Of a stretch of 46,079 bases of DNA, positions 44,871 through 46,079 are shown piece by piece. This stretch comes from Eubacterium sp. (lineage in GTDB: Bacteria; Bacillota; Clostridia; Lachnospirales; Lachnospiraceae). Position 1 is the first letter of the stretch. Every line of letters begins with the position of its first letter. Both the position numbers and the translations under genes were made by a program. Below the pieces are notes generated by a model. The model worked only from the letters and a program-made list of their open reading frames with translations, searched no databases and was not told the origin of the DNA. The stretch lies in contig JAAWJJ010000022.1 of assembly GCA_022796875.1 (NCBI GenBank), positions 1 to 46,079 on the forward strand, read 5' to 3'.

Positions 44871-45659
44871 TCAGATGATTTTCCGGTAATTTTGTGATTG
44901 AGGTACAGAGGCAATTGTCTTGGCGGAGAATACCGGCTGCCGGTTATCAATCCAGGACATGTGGTTGAGTATTTCCGCCGTTGGAAGTCCGTCCGGCGGG
45001 TTTTTGGAGATCTGACGCGCCAGTTTTGCATAGTGAAATTTGTCGTCTTTCGGAAACGGCAGATGGTACAGGAAGATCCGCTCAAACGGCAGGCTGCGGA
45101 CAAATTCCTGTCCCTCTGCAGAATACAGCTGATACAGATTAAAAAAACCTGCGGTAATCCGTCCGGATATCCGGGAAGAAAAAATTTCGGCGTCTTCCCG
45201 GGAGAGGACGGCATCGCCTGCAATGAAAAAGGTTTCATCATCCTGTTCCACGAGGTAGGACTGATGCGGATCCTTTTTAAAACTCTCGCCGTCGTGTATG
45301 GTGTATTTGGCATATATGTTTCCGGACGGGCCGCAAATTCTGTAAAGCTGCGGGCCGGCCACTTCTACTGCGACGTTTCTGACCGTTAAGCCAGGGCCGT
45401 ACAAGGCGGAAGAAAAAGACTGGCGCATGACATGGCTGACTCCGGCTTTACTGTAATGGTCGGAATGCAGATGAGTAAAGAGCAGCTGATCCGTGAAAGC
45501 GAAAATACCTGTCCGGTTTAACATTTGCTTCAGCAGCTCTTTCGGCATATTAGAAAACCCTTTTTGTTTTCCGTTATGGATGCCGTCCGCTAATAATCCG
45601 CTTTTTCCGTTCCAAAAGAATAATCCGGCGTTAACGGAATGAAAAATGTAAGTATTCAT
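44871..45659 (-). CDS. Metallo-beta-lactamase-fold hydrolase
   Basis: The 262-residue protein has the MBL metal motif THLHSDHYSKAG (His63, His65, Asp67, His68) and an Asp in IAGDAVLS as the bridging ligand. The late His candidate is in FLYHLPFPKDDKFHY. It belongs to the broad hydrolase superfamily; substrate class is unresolved, and a thioester or lactone hydrolase is possible. ATG 45659 is chosen because AGGAGG precedes it, over ATG 45728. It shares a unit with lplA. Confidence 0.8.
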   Translation of the reverse strand: MNTYIFHSVNAGLFFWNGKSGLLADGIHNGKQKGFSNMPKELLKQMLNRTGIFAFTDQLLFTHLHSDHYSKAGVSHVMRQSFSSALYGPGLTVRNVAVEVAGPQLYRICGPSGNIYAKYTIHDGESFKKDPHQSYLVEQDDETFFIAGDAVLSREDAEIFSSRISGRITAGFFNLYQLYSAEGQEFVRSLPFERIFLYHLPFPKDDKFHYAKLARQISKNPPDGLPTAEILNHMSWIDNRQPVFSAKTIASVPQSQNYRKII

Positions 45660-45774
45660 GGGGATTCCTCCTGTATCATTATAATTTATCAGATTATATT
45701 TATCTTTTTTACGCAAGATTGATGCCAACTATGAAAACGAATTTGCCGCGAACTCTATTTGAAGTATGGAGATA

Positions 45775-46079
45775 TAAAAAATATTATCAGAACATTTACT
45801 GCATGGATCCGGACGGCAGACGACACAAAACATGTTGTCCTGCGTTCCGTCACATGGAGGCTCTAATCCCGCCGAAAACATGTTACGACTTCTGACGCAA
45901 CCGTCCTCGATACGCCGTCCGGGCGTACTCGGACTTTTGGGGAAATCCCTGTCCCCCAATTGCTGCCTGAATACGGCGGGAGTAAGAGCCTCTCATTTTC
46001 CTGCACAAGGACAGTCCATCCTGTTTTGTGCCGTCTGCCTGAAAACATCGGCGGTAAAATGTTCCGGCAACATTTTTGT
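45775..46079 (-). repeat. Dispersed palindromic element, copy R3 (runs to the window end)
   Basis: In the minus-strand direction, GGCAGACGGCACAAAACAGG and further blocks pair with a distal arm ending in ATGTTTTGTGTCGTCTGCC, and GAGGCTCTTA-TCCCGCCG with CGGCGGGAT-TAGAGCCTC. Inside are TTGGGG / CCCCAA and GTCCG / CGGAC hairpins. The segment around GAGTACGCCCGG to GTCAGAAGTCG is nearly identical to copy R1, and CAGACGGCACAAAACAGGA to copy R2. It lies upstream of the minus-strand hydrolase gene. Confidence 0.85.

Noticed and set aside
44852..45313. N-terminal extension of lplA
   Set aside because: It overlaps the metallo-beta-lactamase gene in another frame, has no LplA homology, and a strong ribosome site sits at the internal ATG.

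Overview
The window looks like a chromosome segment from an anaerobic, spore-forming member of the Clostridia, most likely Lachnospiraceae. This is inferred from the gene families (glgC-glgD pair, spoVG, pth-mfd-PrsA lipoprotein order, methionine aminopeptidase with an SEC-C zinc motif, Mo/W and Fe-S oxidoreductases, AsrA/AsrB modules, sigma-54 promoters), strong AGGAGG ribosome sites and AT-rich intergenic DNA. No rRNA, tRNA, CRISPR array or intact transposase was found.

Layout. 1-7100 is housekeeping: glgC-glgD (glycogen synthesis), spoVG, pth and mfd. A PIN toxin/AbrB antitoxin pair with a clear promoter and operator sits on the minus strand at 7192-7943. 8098-15673 carries a PrsA-like foldase lipoprotein, a heterodimeric ABC exporter with one degenerate ATP site, and a PhoB/PhoR-type two-component system. 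15674-17540 has a strongly folded non-coding stretch, a CmpB-type membrane protein and a TetR regulator with two DNA-binding domains in tandem. 17539-21346 is a decayed molybdenum-enzyme operon on the minus strand: xdhC looks intact, but a DMSO-reductase-type gene, pieces of one or two xdhA genes and xdhB are broken by deletions, a frameshift and stops. A good sigma-54 promoter still stands in front of it. 22005-28322 carries a MoeA-like molybdopterin-binding protein, an NlpC/P60 peptidoglycan hydrolase, a membrane-anchored protein, map, a YgjP-type metallopeptidase and a chemotaxis receptor.

29352-35376 is a tight four-gene operon: a DMSO-reductase-family molybdenum catalytic subunit, a four-cluster ferredoxin subunit, a TorD chaperone fused to an AsrA-type Fe-S electron carrier, and an AsrB-type flavin/NAD(P)H subunit. 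No AsrC sulfite-reductase subunit is present. It reads as a cytosolic NAD(P)H-linked molybdenum reductase of unknown substrate, and its catalytic subunit carries what looks like a dead Tat signal. 36140-43795 is a divergent catabolic locus: a phosphotriesterase-family lactonase and a CoA-transferase leftward, and a zinc alcohol dehydrogenase, a short-chain dehydrogenase and two MFS transporters rightward. Each arm has a sigma-54 promoter in the shared 380-bp region. The right end holds a lipoate-protein ligase and a metallo-beta-lactamase-fold protein.

Four large palindromic non-coding elements (21583-21845, 28563-29145, 35687-36104, 45775 to the window end) lie between these blocks. Three share sequence and form a dispersed repeat family. 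Several genes also carry in-frame minisatellite-like insertions. The points that most deserve follow-up are the TorD-AsrA/AsrB molybdenum operon, the sigma-54-controlled lactone/CoA locus, the palindromic repeat family and the collapsed molybdenum-hydroxylase operon.
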